From contig CM030932.1 of NCBI GenBank assembly GCA_018136815.1, positions 1,963,284 to 2,027,283 on the forward strand: a DNA stretch of 64,000 nt, in the 5' to 3' direction. Below the pieces are notes generated by a model. It was given only the letters and a program-made list of their open reading frames with translations. It was not told where the DNA came from and did no database searches. The stretch is from Isochrysis galbana (lineage: Eukaryota; Haptophyta; Isochrysidales; Isochrysidaceae). The position numbers and the translations under genes are program-made. Positions 41,673-51,267 of this stretch are shown one piece after another. The stretch's first letter is position 1, and every line of letters begins with the position of its first letter.

Positions 41673-44291
41673 GGCCTCACTTGCAGGATGTCGAAATGCG
41701 TTTTCTTTGCCACCTCGGCTGAATATCTCGGCCACGTTGTTTCGCGTGAAGGTCTTCGGATGGATCCCAAGAAAGTGGAAGCCGTCTCGAAAATCGACCC
41801 TACCCAAATCAACTCTATCGAAGCCGTCCGTTCTTTCCTTGGACTGTGCTCGTACTACCGCCGTTTTATACGCCGTTTTGCGATCCGTGCAGCGCCGTTA
41901 ACCGCTCTCACGCGGAAAGGGTGCGATGTCCCGGTCGAGTCGCAAACAGAAGCCTGTCGCCAGGCTATCGAAGATCTCAAGCAAGCTATCTGTGAAGAAC
42001 CCGTACTCGCACCTCCTCGAGACGACCGTCCTTTCCTCGTTAAGACCGACGGTGCTAGCAAGCTCGGCATCGCCGGCGTCCTTGCTCAGAAAGACGACGA
42101 AGGGAGAGCGCGCGTTGTTGCATACTACGGTCGTAGTTTGAGTCCGGCTGAGCGCCATTGGACAGTTACTGAAATCGAACTTCTAGCAGCGCTAGAATCG
42201 ATCCGAAATTGGAGGCCGTATCTTTGGGGTCGCCACTTCACCCTCGTCGTAGACCATTCAGCTTTGCGCTGGCTTCACACGATGAAAGATCAAGTCACCG
42301 GTGGTCCAGCCTCGCGCCTCATGCGATGGGTCCTGAAGCTAGCCGAATATCGATTCGACGTCGTGCACAAACCTGGAGTCACTCACTGGGACGCCGACGG
42401 CTTATCCCGCCTAGTTGCTCTCGAGCCCGATCACGATCCTCTCCATCTCGAGGAGAGTGACGTCCATTCTTTCGATTCTTCCGAAATTCACGACATAGTT
42501 GCCGCCGCGGTTACGTCATCCACCCTCACCGCTCGCCGCCAACAAGCAAACGATAGGCTCGCTCGTCAAGCATCGGAATCTTCGGAGTCGATTACCTCCT
42601 CGTATCTCGATGTGGGCGTGCCTCATGCCGACGAATTGCGTCAAGCGCTCTCTACCGACGAGTTCGCTAGCTCGATCATTTCTGAACTCGAGTCGATCCT
42701 TCCGAAAGCTTCCTCTTCGATCGACTCTAGCTCGTCGTCGAAGAAAAGGTCCCGATTCCTGCTTCGCGATGGCCTACTCTACTACCGCTCCTCAGAGGCG
42801 GAAGAGGCTCCTCTTCGTTTATACATTCCGGAGTCCCTTCGTGACACGTACCTCCGCGCCTACCATGACCACCTTGGTCACCCAGGTGCGACAAGGATGA
42901 CTACCCTACTTCGTTCTCGAGTTTACTGGCCTGGCCTATCCGCCTCTGTATCGGAGTACGTTCGAGAGTGCCATGAATGCACTCTTGGCAAACCGTTACC
43001 GCGACCGCTCGCCCATCCATCCGGTCTTTCTATCGGATCCTATCCTTTCGACGTCGTCTATTGCGATATTCTTTCGATGGCTCCCACCCACGATTTCGTA
43101 TCCGGCCGCTCCGGTTTTGATAAGCTGATTGTTTTCGTCGATTCTCTCTCTCGTTGGATTGAAGCTGAGCCTTGCAACGGTAACCCCTCGTCCGCAAAAT
43201 GTCTGGACGTCTTCATGCGTCTCATCGTATCTCGTTATGGAGTCCCTCGCCAACTTCGAACCGACGCCGGCTCGAATCTTTGCTCTCGGTTAGTGGACCT
43301 AATTCTCAAAGCGACTGGCACGGACTTGAGCACTACTGAAGCCTATCGCCACGAAGGCGTAGGGCTAGTGGAAAGAGCTCAACAAACTCTCCTCACGATG
43401 ACTCGAGTCTCCAATGAAGGCGGCGCCCATTGGGTCGACCACCTTCCGTTTCTTCTCATGTCTATGCGAGCGACCGCCGGTCGCGTCGTACCCAAGTCAC
43501 CCGCGGCTATCTTGTTTGGTCGGGAGCTTCGTCTTCCAGCTCAACTTGCTGACCCTGCTCCTGTTCTCGAGTTCCTTCCATCTAGGCCTCCGTCCGATGC
43601 CGTCATTTACGCCACCGAGCTCAATAAGAAGCTTCTCGAGTCGTGGCGTTCCGCCCTCGAAAGTACTCAAGAAGCCCAACGCGAATCGATGCGCTCCGCC
43701 TCTCAAAAGTCTAAACTCGGTGTCACCTTCAAACCAGGAGACAGAGTTTGTCGTCGAATCCCTGGCCACGCCAACAAACTTCAATATCTCTACTCCGGTC
43801 CCTACCGAGTAGAAGAAGCCATCTCGGCCACTCGCTACCGTCTACGCGATCTCGAAAATCGTCAAGTCAAGGATGAAGTTCACATTTCCAATCTTCGTCC
43901 GTACTTCACCGTCACCGATTCGTCTCCGCTCGCTGAAGATGAGTACTTGGTCGAAGAGTTACTCGATCGCAAGGGCGATGGAGTTTCATTCAAGTATCTC
44001 GTCAAATGGCGCGGCTATCCTCGTTCTGAAGCTACTTGGGAGTCTCGAATTGAGTTGCTTCGGCGTTGTGCTGATCTAGTTGAGTCGTACGACACCACTT
44101 TCGACCGCCGTCCGGTTCAACCCCAAGCTCACTCCGCTGTAGACTCCTCTTCAAGTCCAAGCTCAAGTTCCCATCCAATCAAGTTATTCCACGTCGAATT
44201 CAAGAGACAAGTCGTACTCCTCCTGATCTGCCTTCGAGTCGTACTCGTTCTCGTTCACAATCGTAGCGCTAAGTCGACCGGAAGTGGATGA
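41646..44291 (+). CDS. pol: RT thumb, RNase H, integrase and chromodomain
   Basis: The frame is open from 41646 (first ATG 41688). Domains in order: RT thumb (KCVFFATSAEYLGHVVS; VRSFLGLCSYYRRFI), RNase H (VKTDGASKLGIAGVL; ELLAALESIRNWRPYL; VVDHSALRWLHTM), integrase zinc-binding HHCC (HDHLGHPGATRM ... CHECTLGK, about 42865-42990), catalytic core with D and D-E residues (VVYCDIL; RTDAGSNLCSRL; GVGLVERAQQTL), and a chromodomain (YLVEELLDRKGDGVSFKYLV, KWRGYPRSEATWE; 43942-44050). The last residues are Ser-rich and basic. Integrase joins the cDNA to the chromosome, and the chromodomain likely steers site choice. This section is free of stops. Confidence 0.9.
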   Translation, partial: SCLGTSHLAGLTCRMSKCVFFATSAEYLGHVVSREGLRMDPKKVEAVSKIDPTQINSIEAVRSFLGLCSYYRRFIRRFAIRAAPLTALTRKGCDVPVESQTEACRQAIEDLKQAICEEPVLAPPRDDRPFLVKTDGASKLGIAGVLAQKDDEGRARVVAYYGRSLSPAERHWTVTEIELLAALESIRNWRPYLWGRHFTLVVDHSALRWLHTMKDQVTGGPASRLMRWVLKLAEYRFDVVHKPGVTHWDADGLSRLVALEPDHDPLHLEESDVHSFDSSEIHDIVAAAVTSSTLTARRQQANDRLARQASESSESITSSYLDVGVPHADELRQALSTDEFASSIISELESILPKASSSIDSSSSSKKRSRFLLRDGLLYYRSSEAEEAPLRLYIPESLRDTYLRAYHDHLGHPGATRMTTLLRSRVYWPGLSASVSEYVRECHECTLGKPLPRPLAHPSGLSIGSYPFDVVYCDILSMAPTHDFVSGRSGFDKLIVFVDSLSRWIEAEPCNGNPSSAKCLDVFMRLIVSRYGVPRQLRTDAGSNLCSRLVDLILKATGTDLSTTEAYRHEGVGLVERAQQTLLTMTRVSNEGGAHWVDHLPFLLMSMRATAGRVVPKSPAAILFGRELRLPAQLADPAPVLEFLPSRPPSDAVIYATELNKKLLESWRSALESTQEAQRESMRSASQKSKLGVTFKPGDRVCRRIPGHANKLQYLYSGPYRVEEAISATRYRLRDLENRQVKDEVHISNLRPYFTVTDSSPLAEDEYLVEELLDRKGDGVSFKYLVKWRGYPRSEATWESRIELLRRCADLVESYDTTFDRRPVQPQAHSAVDSSSSPSSSSHPIKLFHVEFKRQVVLLLICLRVVLVLVHNRSAKSTGSG

Positions 44292-44510
44292 TTAGCGTCG
44301 CGTCAGCGCCTGACCCAGCGCAACTGCCCGAGCAAAACTCCTGTAAAAGGGAGAACGTGGTAGGACGTGACGTACGAAATCGGGGGCCGCCGCGCTAAGC
44401 TGCCGATTTTGTGCTCGCTTTGGATCCATGGGTTAATCCTCCTCTTCTAAGTCTCTCGTCTCGTATGGTTAAATGAACTCTCTTGGCTCGACATCGGGAG
44501 ACGTCTCGAT

Positions 44511-44789
44511 TTAAGTCGGGGGTGTTGTATTCCTGCCCATCTGAAGGTTGTAGGCATGAATATTCGTGTAAGGTACGCGCTCACAATTACAATTGAACAG
44601 TTCCCCGTGTTGCCACTGACGCACAAGACACACAGATTTGGATTCCCCATGGTCTCAAGTCCAGGTTTGCAGGTTTTGGTCTCGAAATTTGCGATTCGAA
44701 TTTTGTTTTTGCTGTTACTATAATTGTTGGCTCGTTTAAGGTAATAAACCGGCATGACTTCGACTTCTCGTTCTGCAGTCGCTCTGCGA

Positions 44790-44825
<36 letters not shown>

Positions 44826-45529
44826 CCGCCTCTCCTCGGCCGACGGCAAGAAGATTCGTCCAAAACATTCTCCGGTCCCAAGATATCTCGTGGGGGTCTC
44901 TCCGCGCTCCGCGAGGGAAAGGACGCGATCTCGCTCCGAGATCACCCTCGCGCCCTCCCACGCTGCCCCGCCGTGCCCTCGGTCCCTCGCCCCCCCGGCG
45001 GCAGGTTCTTTCCCTCGGCGTGCCGTCCGTCGCCTCCGGCCGTTATATTAATCCCCCCCCCCCGCGCGAGGTTCTCTTCTCCCCGCGCGCGGTTCGTTCC
45101 TCCGGCCGTCGTTGTTCCCCCCCTCGCTTCGATTCCTCTCGCGGTTCCTTCGATGATTGCCTCCATCTCGTCCGTTCTTCTTCGCGATCCTCGCGGAGGG
45201 GGCACCGACGTTTAATGTTAGTTTCGTCGCGGTTTCGATGAAAGAAAGGAAGAACGAATGGCACGCGCCTCGCGTCTCGCGTCTTGTTTCGTCGCCCCTT
45301 GCTCGTTGCTTGTCTAGAAGGTCTCTCCGCACATCGCCTTCTTCCCCCGGCGCGAGTTTGGATCTCTCCTCGACCCTCCGCGTTGGCTTCAGCGGACGAG
45401 TTCCACTTTAACGATAGTTCGAACCCTTCGGTGGCGTAGTTATGCGCTCTCTTTCCGTATATCTTCGCGCATGACGAGCGATCGCGACTTCAGCCTTCGC
45501 CGCGCGGGAGGGGTTTGTTTATCGTATGT
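44511..45529 (+). repeat. Polypurine-like tract and 3' LTR (cut by gap)
   Basis: TTAAGTCGGGGG at 44511-44522 directly precedes TGTTGTATTCC at 44523, the place of the plus-strand primer. The LTR then follows the 5' copy closely through CGTATG at 45528. Differences noted are a shorter (CT)n, one fewer G after CTCGTGG, and shorter C runs. The gap at 45530 hides its end and the target-site duplication. Confidence 0.88.
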
Positions 45530-45629
45530 NNNNNNNNNNNNNNNNNNNNNNNNNNNNNNNNNNNNNNNNNNNNNNNNNNNNNNNNNNNNNNNNNNNNNNN
45601 NNNNNNNNNNNNNNNNNNNNNNNNNNNNN
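45530..45629. other. Assembly gap (100 N)
   Basis: Exactly 100 N at the end of the 3' LTR, a typical point of assembly failure. The DNA to its right need not be the true neighbour of the chromovirus. Confidence 0.98.
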
Positions 45630-46219
45630 CAGGAGCTCTTGAAGAGGCGCCGTCCTTTGTGCCATCCATCAAAGTGCGGAACAATTGCTGCCTCACTCAC
45701 AGGAAGTTGAGTCAATCGAGCCGGTCGCCGACAATCCTTGGACATGTGTGTAACACCAATCTCCCAAAATGCATAAGGCGGCGAAAAACCCGCTCCATGA
45801 CGGGTGAAACGGTCCTTGTATGCAACCACTAAGCAAGAGAGACAGCCCGGTCACTCACTCGCTCTAACTACTATTTCCCACCTCCCCTTGGTTTACAAGG
45901 ACTACCCCCCCCCTACCTGCCCCGGCATCTGCTTCCCCCCTCCGACGAACCCCTTCCCACCCCACGAAAGAGGAGAATGGCGTTGGTGAGTGACCCACCC
46001 ACCCTCTTCTCGCGCCCCTCGCGTGGAGGTCTTATTTGGCCGTATTTTGGGATGCTTTGTGAGAATGACACATGACACGAAAGCTGACATGATTAATGAT
46101 TGTGGTGGGTCGAGTGGAGCTGTGGCTGTGGTGCGGTTGGGTGTGAGTGGGAGATGAGTTGTAACATGAGATGTATGGCCCACTCGGAGCATGGAGGGTC
46201 GACAATGGGGAGTCGAGGA
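45630..46219. other. Unassigned DNA and dispersed repeat
   Basis: A minus-strand frame (about 45640-45829, ending in the gap) has no recognised domain. 46105-46210 is the inverted copy of the 10350-10440 repeat. No gene supported. Confidence 0.45.
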
Positions 46220-46646
46220 AGCGTGCAGGGACGGGGACGATGACATGGGCGCGCTCTCAACCATCACGGGGCGCGCGGTGCCGCACAAGCCATACACCAA
46301 CAAACAACACAAACGGATCAAGTACCCACACTACCCCATCTCACACGAAAGAAGCGCGACTAGGACAATTGGACTGGGGCTCCTACATTGGCCAACCCAC
46401 GTAAAATCCCTCCAAGCTAAATGGATCCTAAATTACCTAAACGCGAGAAAGGCGATATGGAAACACGGGCTAGATGCTTGGTTCTGCCGGACAGGGCTAG
46501 GGAGAGGCGCTGTCCTCTCCACGGTCCCGACGAAAACATTGACGGGCAGTCTTAGGGGCAACCCGGCGCTACCAGCGTTCTGGAGAGAAGCTCTCATGAA
46601 CTTTAGAAGCCTCGACATACAACCCACATTCATTCCTTACGCGTGA
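46220..46646 (+). mobile_element. LINE ORF2 fragment (post-RT region)
   Basis: The frame translates to words matching the LINE at 55.4 kb: KYPHYPISHERS, LGLLHWPTHVKSLQAKWILN, WFCRTGLGRGAVLS, ALPAFWREAL. This is the region downstream of the RT domain. It is truncated at both ends: the 5' side joins a dispersed repeat, and the 3' side runs out at about 46646. Confidence 0.75.
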
Positions 46647-46748
46647 AGGCGCGCTCTCACAACCCATATGGCACAACCCGTATATCCCCCCTCCCGCGAT
46701 AAAGACCTCATGGGCGCGCCTATGGGAAACGTTACACACTAATGTAAA

Positions 46749-46940
46749 GAGGGTGCAACTTGAGGTTCCTTTTTTTTTACCCCCCCCATTGCCATTTTCT
46801 ACACCTACCTTCACCACCCCCAAAAATGTGTCACTAGATGCAAATGCCTATGGGTCCAATTGTTGCAGACGGTTCGCTGCTTGTCACGGGACGAGGGGGT
46901 CGGCCGCGCGGGTTGATTTCAAATAATAAATAATAATGAA
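46749..46940 (+). repeat. Dispersed repeat, direct copy of 18712-18905
   Basis: Same order of conserved words as the first copy, with homopolymer differences. The DNA on to 47099 is G-rich (19-base G run ending at 47099), with no gene. Confidence 0.8.
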
Positions 46941-47099
46941 GTCAGAAGGCCCAGCGGAGCCAACTGGTTGGGTGCAGGCAAATGACCAGGACGGGGCAGC
47001 GGGCGGGCGACAGACGGCACGGCCAAGTGCGGCCGCCACACGCCCACGAGAGGCGGGGGCGTGCGGGGTACGGCGGAGGGAGAGGGGGGGGGGGGGGGG

Positions 47100-48533
47100 C
47101 TAGTGTTTCGTGACAGGTTTTACTGCATCTAGCAGCGCAGGCAGCTGGCCGTGCAGCGCAGCGGCGGCGGCCACGTGGGGGAGGATAGACGCAGGCAACG
47201 GGTGCAGCCACCTTAGTATCTCCACCTGACCTTGACTTGCGGCCTCAACCGCGGTGTCGTGGAGGTTGCACTGTCCCACGCTCCTCAGCCACTGCAGCAT
47301 CTCGACGTCACCGCGCCGCGCCGCGAAGACGCAGGGCCAGTTCGTCTGCCGCTCTGGTGGAAGTTGTAAGTAGGGGTGGGGAGGGGGTGGGGGAGGAGAC
47401 GGGAAGAATCCCCCCTGTGAGTGAGCCCACTGCAGCAGAGCGAGATCGCCCTCATCCGCGGCACGCTCGCAGAGGCGCCACAAGGGCACTCCCAGGTGCT
47501 TGCGAGCCTCGGTCGGCCAGGAGCGCAGCGCGATGCCCCGGAGCACCCTGCTGGTCTTGTACAGGATGGAACTAAGTTTATACTTAGTTCGCCCATGGGG
47601 GGGCACGAGCCCCCCTCTCTCTCCACTCCTCCCCTGCCATGGGGGAGGATCCACCCACTCTCCTGGCACGCCTGATGGCCTGCCAGGAGCACACAGCCCT
47701 GCTGACCCATTCCTCTCTTTACAGGCCCGCCTGACTCGCCCGCCCTGGCCCGTCGTGGCCTGCCCATTCCTCTGACCAGCCCCTCCTCCCCCTGGGCCCC
47801 CCTGTTCAGGACCCTCCAGCCAGCTCCAGTCGACCCGCAGGGCCGCGGAGCGCCAGCGAGGGAGAGGCAGGAGGGGCCAGGGCCATGCCCCAGCCTCACC
47901 TGCCCCCTGAGCTGTGCTCCCAGGTCCTGCAGGCCATCTGGGGACCTAAGCGAGGGGCCGCAGGCGCGCGCCATGGGCCCCCGCCGCAGGGAAGAGAGGA
48001 GGAAAAGGGAAGAGGGAGGGGAGGGGGGAGCGGCAGCTCTCCCCTCCGGCAGTAACGTGTCTTCTCGCCCCGTTTGGGTAAGAGAAGACGGGGGCGCCAG
48101 AGCCAGGAGGGAAGGGCCGCGGCTCGCCGTGGCCACTCGAGCGAGGGAGATTAGCGCTTCTGGGCCCCTATCCCACGAGTGCCCCCCCCCCCCCGCGTTG
48201 CTTTTACCCGAAAGGGGTTTTCCCCCAGCGTGGACTCGAGGAGAGGACGCGCTGGGGTGCGCGGGGTCGGTGCGTGCACTGGGGGGAGGACAAATATCGA
48301 GGGGAGGGGGCAGTGCCCCCCCCCCCGGTATCACTCGGACACCTGGCTCGTCAGGCATGGCGGGATTCCGGGACGGAAAAGTTGTGTCCAATTAGCTAGT
48401 GGGGTTGGCTAGGATATAACATTGATTATTTTATTGATTATTTTTTTTTGGTCTTGTACAGGATGGCCTGGGATGGCAACGGGAGGTAGTCTAGGACGAG
48501 CCCAGCGACGTCACGCAGGTCGATCGGTGACAT
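47100..48533 (-). pseudogene. F-box/ankyrin-like gene split by an 880-bp insertion
   Basis: The minus-strand ATG at 48533 starts a 28-codon piece (MSPIDLRDVAGLVLDYLPLP ...), F-box-like in look, ending with the word CCATCCTGTACAAGACC (48466-48450). The same 17 bp recur at 47569-47553, after which the reading frame continues without shift (SRVLRGIALRSWP) to TAG at 47102-47100. Three ankyrin-like units follow: LCERAADEGDLALLQWAHSQ, FAARRGDVEMLQWLRSVG, AVEAASQGQVEILRWLHPL. Without the insert the product would be about 178 aa. Such proteins are often substrate adaptors of ubiquitin ligases or simple binding proteins; no function can be fixed. The insertion adds in-frame junk and should inactivate it unless spliced out. 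Confidence 0.8.
47570..48449. mobile_element. 880-bp non-autonomous insertion with 17-bp target-site duplication
   Basis: Bounded by perfect 17-bp repeats GGTCTTGTACAGGATGG (47553-47569 and 48450-48466). The plus-strand 5' edge is the palindrome AACTAAGTTTATACTTAGTT. The other end is AT-rich (TTGATTATTTTATTGATTA then nine T). Its first ~320 bp are the inverted GC-rich repeat of 28.9 kb, and its last ~100 bp (48328-48425) recur inverted at 54384-54475. No coding capacity. A long target duplication and simple-sequence tail fit retroposition by a LINE machinery. Confidence 0.8.
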
Positions 48534-48639
48534 TGCGCGCGCTTCGAGACGGTGGAGGGAGGACCGCCGCGCGGGCACCAGGACCTGTGTGGGTAGCGAC
48601 GTCAAGTTGGTGGACGGTCAATGTACTTCAAGTGACATT

Positions 48640-49425
48640 ATGGGGGTATGTCAAGGCAATCTGAAGATTGAGGACGGCGTGTGCAAGCCCAAGTATACAT
48701 TAGGCTCTGTGAAGACAACGCCTTCAGGTGATTGGGGAGGGAGATACTCTGAATATTTGGAAAAGCACACTCTGGATTGTGGCACGAATGGTCTGAATGA
48801 GTTCCAACTCACGAGGCCAACTGACACGACGCTTTCGTATAGATACAAATGCCTCAATGGTATTGACAGTCCAGCAAATATAGTGCAATCCACACCAAGT
48901 GATATCAGGGCGGATGGTAGCGTGATATACTTGGACAGGCACGATGTCGATTGTGGTACAAAGCCAATCGCCAAATTCAAACTGAATAGACCTTCACCCG
49001 ACATGCTATCGTATGATTACACGTGCAATTCCATGGAGGCCGCTGGTACATGTCGTGACGTGACGACGGAGTGGAATAACGAAACCTGGCATAACACTAA
49101 CCTTGACAAGCACAACGTTGAATGCGAACAGGGCGAAGTCATCACGCAATTCCGGCTGGACCGACGAAGCAGCACCCAGGACAAGCTGAGGTACATGTAC
49201 AGGTGCTGCAAACTGCAAAATGAGCTCGTCACAATGACACCCAGCAACTCCATTCACGTCTCAGGTGACAACGGAAGCATGGTGGCCTCCATCAGTGCCT
49301 CCGTTGATTCTTTGGACTTACTCGCACTTCGCACGCCCCCGTTGCTCGGAGTCCTCGTCCAATTCGAATGGATGTCGACCCGTGTCCTACAGGAAGTCGG
49401 GGCCCCCGTTCCGCACACTCTCTAA
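48640..49425 (+). CDS. Cys-repeat protein of unknown function (possibly 5'-incomplete)
   Basis: A 261-aa frame from the first in-frame ATG; the frame is open upstream to 48490 without ATG. Three ~60-residue repeats share LD/E-K/R-H-x-V/L-D-C-G...I/L..F.L.R......L.Y.Y.C: EKHTLDCGTNGLNEFQLTRP, DRHDVDCGTKPIAKFKLNRP, DKHNVECEQGEVITQFRLDR. Paired Cys per repeat suggests a secreted or surface protein, but no signal peptide is visible in this exon. The sequence is clearly more AT-rich than its surroundings, which could mean transfer or weaker repeat influence. I do not recognise the family with certainty. The last ~70 residues are unlike the repeats. Confidence 0.55.
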   Translation: MGVCQGNLKIEDGVCKPKYTLGSVKTTPSGDWGGRYSEYLEKHTLDCGTNGLNEFQLTRPTDTTLSYRYKCLNGIDSPANIVQSTPSDIRADGSVIYLDRHDVDCGTKPIAKFKLNRPSPDMLSYDYTCNSMEAAGTCRDVTTEWNNETWHNTNLDKHNVECEQGEVITQFRLDRRSSTQDKLRYMYRCCKLQNELVTMTPSNSIHVSGDNGSMVASISASVDSLDLLALRTPPLLGVLVQFEWMSTRVLQEVGAPVPHTL

Positions 49426-49663
49426 CGTTCAGCAACGTTTGTTTGGGATCCGCTCACATCCCTCTGCCTCGTCGCTGACGACGTCGACCATGGACAAATG
49501 CGCGTGCGAGTTGAGCATCGTCTTGTGTACCCTTTATCGATTTTGCAGCGACACCAACCATGAAATTGAAGCTTTGATGGTATCTATTCTGGGGACTTTC
49601 CACTCGATGCTTCGACCGAACATCCACCGAACGAAGGGTACCCCCACATGACCCGAGCCCCGG
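49426..49663. other. Spacer, no gene seen
   Basis: A short region between the Cys-repeat gene and LINE pieces; a plus frame to 49651 shows no domain. Confidence 0.4.
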
Positions 49664-50277
49664 AGTAGAGCACGAGGGGAGTTGCCGCAAGGCGGGTAAT
49701 GAGGGTGAGGAAGGGAAGTGGGCGTGGCTACGGTAGCTTACCCAGTGCCACGTGTGAGGCGAGAATATTAAAAGGTTTTTTTTAGAGTTTTCTTGTTGTC
49801 CTAGTTTAATCCTAGTGCTGAGGGACCGTCAGATCGACGACTCAAAAAACTAAAGATAGACTATTCGCATACCCGAACTCACCGACGCCGGATAGCCTCA
49901 AAGCCCTTTACCTAATAGCATGGAGATACATCATGAGCGACTTCTACAAGGTGGAATTCGAAAACTACACCTTCCACCACGTGCCGGTTATCGAAAGAGT
50001 TCTGAGCAGATTCACGGTCCTCGTCAGAGGTCGGGAACCCCCGGACAATTTCTTAACCGCACGCACGCGCAAGGCCTCCCACGGAAGGAAGCCGAAAATT
50101 AAATCTCCTCACGATCTCAGCGCCCCTGTCTTCATAGCCAATGATAAAAGCGCCCTAGTCATGAACACGAATTTTTCTGGTAGCGAAAGCCCTCAACATA
50201 GCAGAGCGTCTAGCCTAACCAAGCGACCCCTCGCCGCGAGCCGCTCACCACCCGACAGCAGGCCTCGGACACACTGA
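49664..50277 (+). mobile_element. Two LINE pieces in series: a 3' end, then an ORF2 C-terminus
   Basis: The 49664-49792 stretch (GAGTAGAGCACGAGGGGAG, CCGCAAGGCGGG, GGGCGTGGCTAC, ATTAAAAGG-T run) matches the LINE 3' end at 58429-58548. From 49850 a new ORF2 C-terminus starts (LYLIAWRYIMSDFYKVEFEN, FTVLVRG, KPKIKSPHDLSAPVFI), parallel to 57880-58220. So the 3' end of one copy is followed by another 5'-truncated copy. Confidence 0.75.
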
Positions 50278-50789
50278 CCACAGCTGCCTGACACCTAGCA
50301 CAAGGAGCAAACACACAACAGCCGGTAGCACAAACAATACCGCAAGAAACAAAGGAAGTCGCAGACGGAGAAGGGGGCAAGACAAAAGAGCCACTCGAGT
50401 GCAAAATACAAGGGTGAGACGGGCGCGAGCGCTGGCTGCAGCAAGGTCAGGGGTGATTATCACAAGGAGGCCGCAGCGCGGCCCCCCGTGGCTTGAGGAT
50501 GAGAGCGCGGCGCGCCGCGCCGCGCATCCTGTTACTTCATGACAAGTTAAATGATACCAAAGGGGGCCACTGACCACACAGGGCACACTAATGGTATCAC
50601 GCGCAGATCAAACGCACACACGGGGGGATTGCGTAGGAGACTCACACAAGCGAACAAGGAGAGAAAGGGGGGAGATCACGGCTCGACCCATGCGGCCCTC
50701 TCCCCCTCCTCATCCCAATATAAGTTCTAGGGTGCACACCACGCAAAACCACCCGTGACAGTGATGTAGGGGCATGCCATTGTCTTGGT
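50278..50789. other. Possible LINE 3' UTR and spacer
   Basis: No gene. The first part follows the LINE stop and may be its untranslated tail, but it does not match the tail at 58.4 kb. A GGCGCGCCGCGCC-rich stretch lies near 50510. Confidence 0.4.
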
Positions 50790-51267
50790 ATGTGCATGCG
50801 CGGCTGCCCTTGCAAGGCTGCGCGCCAGCACTGCACATCCTCTTGCCACCCGAGTAGTACCTCGTGCAAGAATGGTGTGCCTAAAGTAGAAGCCAGAGCA
50901 GCCCGCGCCGCAGGTTCTCCTCAAGACTCATCAGCACAGGACGGTGGCATCTCTCTGCTCGAGGACGTTGTGACGGGCGATGCAGCTGTCGTGCAGCAAT
51001 TGCCGCCATCCTTGTTAGACCACACGTTGCTAGGGCGTGCTATCATGTACAATTTTGACGGGGCCGGATGGTGCGTGGGTGTGGTGGAGGAAGAACTCGA
51101 CGATGACGGTGAAGTGGACGAGGAAACCGGGCAGCGCGCGAATTTTCTTGTGTATTATGATGTCGACGACAGCATTGTGCATTGTGGCTCATCACCTCGA
51201 CTTGCGTAATTATAGCTGTGACATCCATCCGGGCGCGCCGCGAATGTGGCACCTATTAACCAATTGA
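50790..51267 (+). pseudogene. Cys-cluster (CxC-like) protein fragment, frameshifted
   Basis: The frame begins MCMRGCPCKAARQHCTSSCH then CKN, a Cys cluster of the C..GC.CK....C...C type found in transposon-linked and CXC proteins. It is followed by a chromo/Tudor-like end (GWCVGVVEEELDDD ... NFLVYYDVDDSIVH). After about 51185 the sensible continuation (AHHLDLRNYS, GAPRMWHLL) lies in another frame, indicating a 1-base shift. Such ends occur in algal transposase-like genes, so this is probably a mobile-element remnant. Family assignment is uncertain. Confidence 0.5.

Larger units (their letters stand above)
32004..45529 (+). mobile_element. Ty3/gypsy chromovirus with a methyltransferase-like domain
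   Basis: A complete LTR retrotransposon of about 13.5 kb, ending in the scaffold gap. Order: 5' LTR, gag, linker plus DNA-methyltransferase-like domain, retropepsin, RT, RNase H, integrase, chromodomain, polypurine tract, 3' LTR. PR-RT-RH-INT order and a C-terminal chromodomain place it in the chromovirus branch, in which the chromodomain guides insertion to marked chromatin. The LTRs differ visibly only in CT-repeat and homopolymer lengths, suggesting recent insertion. RT is broken, and three junctions upstream of it would require recoding (one UAG, two -1 shifts). Coding parts are listed separately. Confidence 0.93.
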
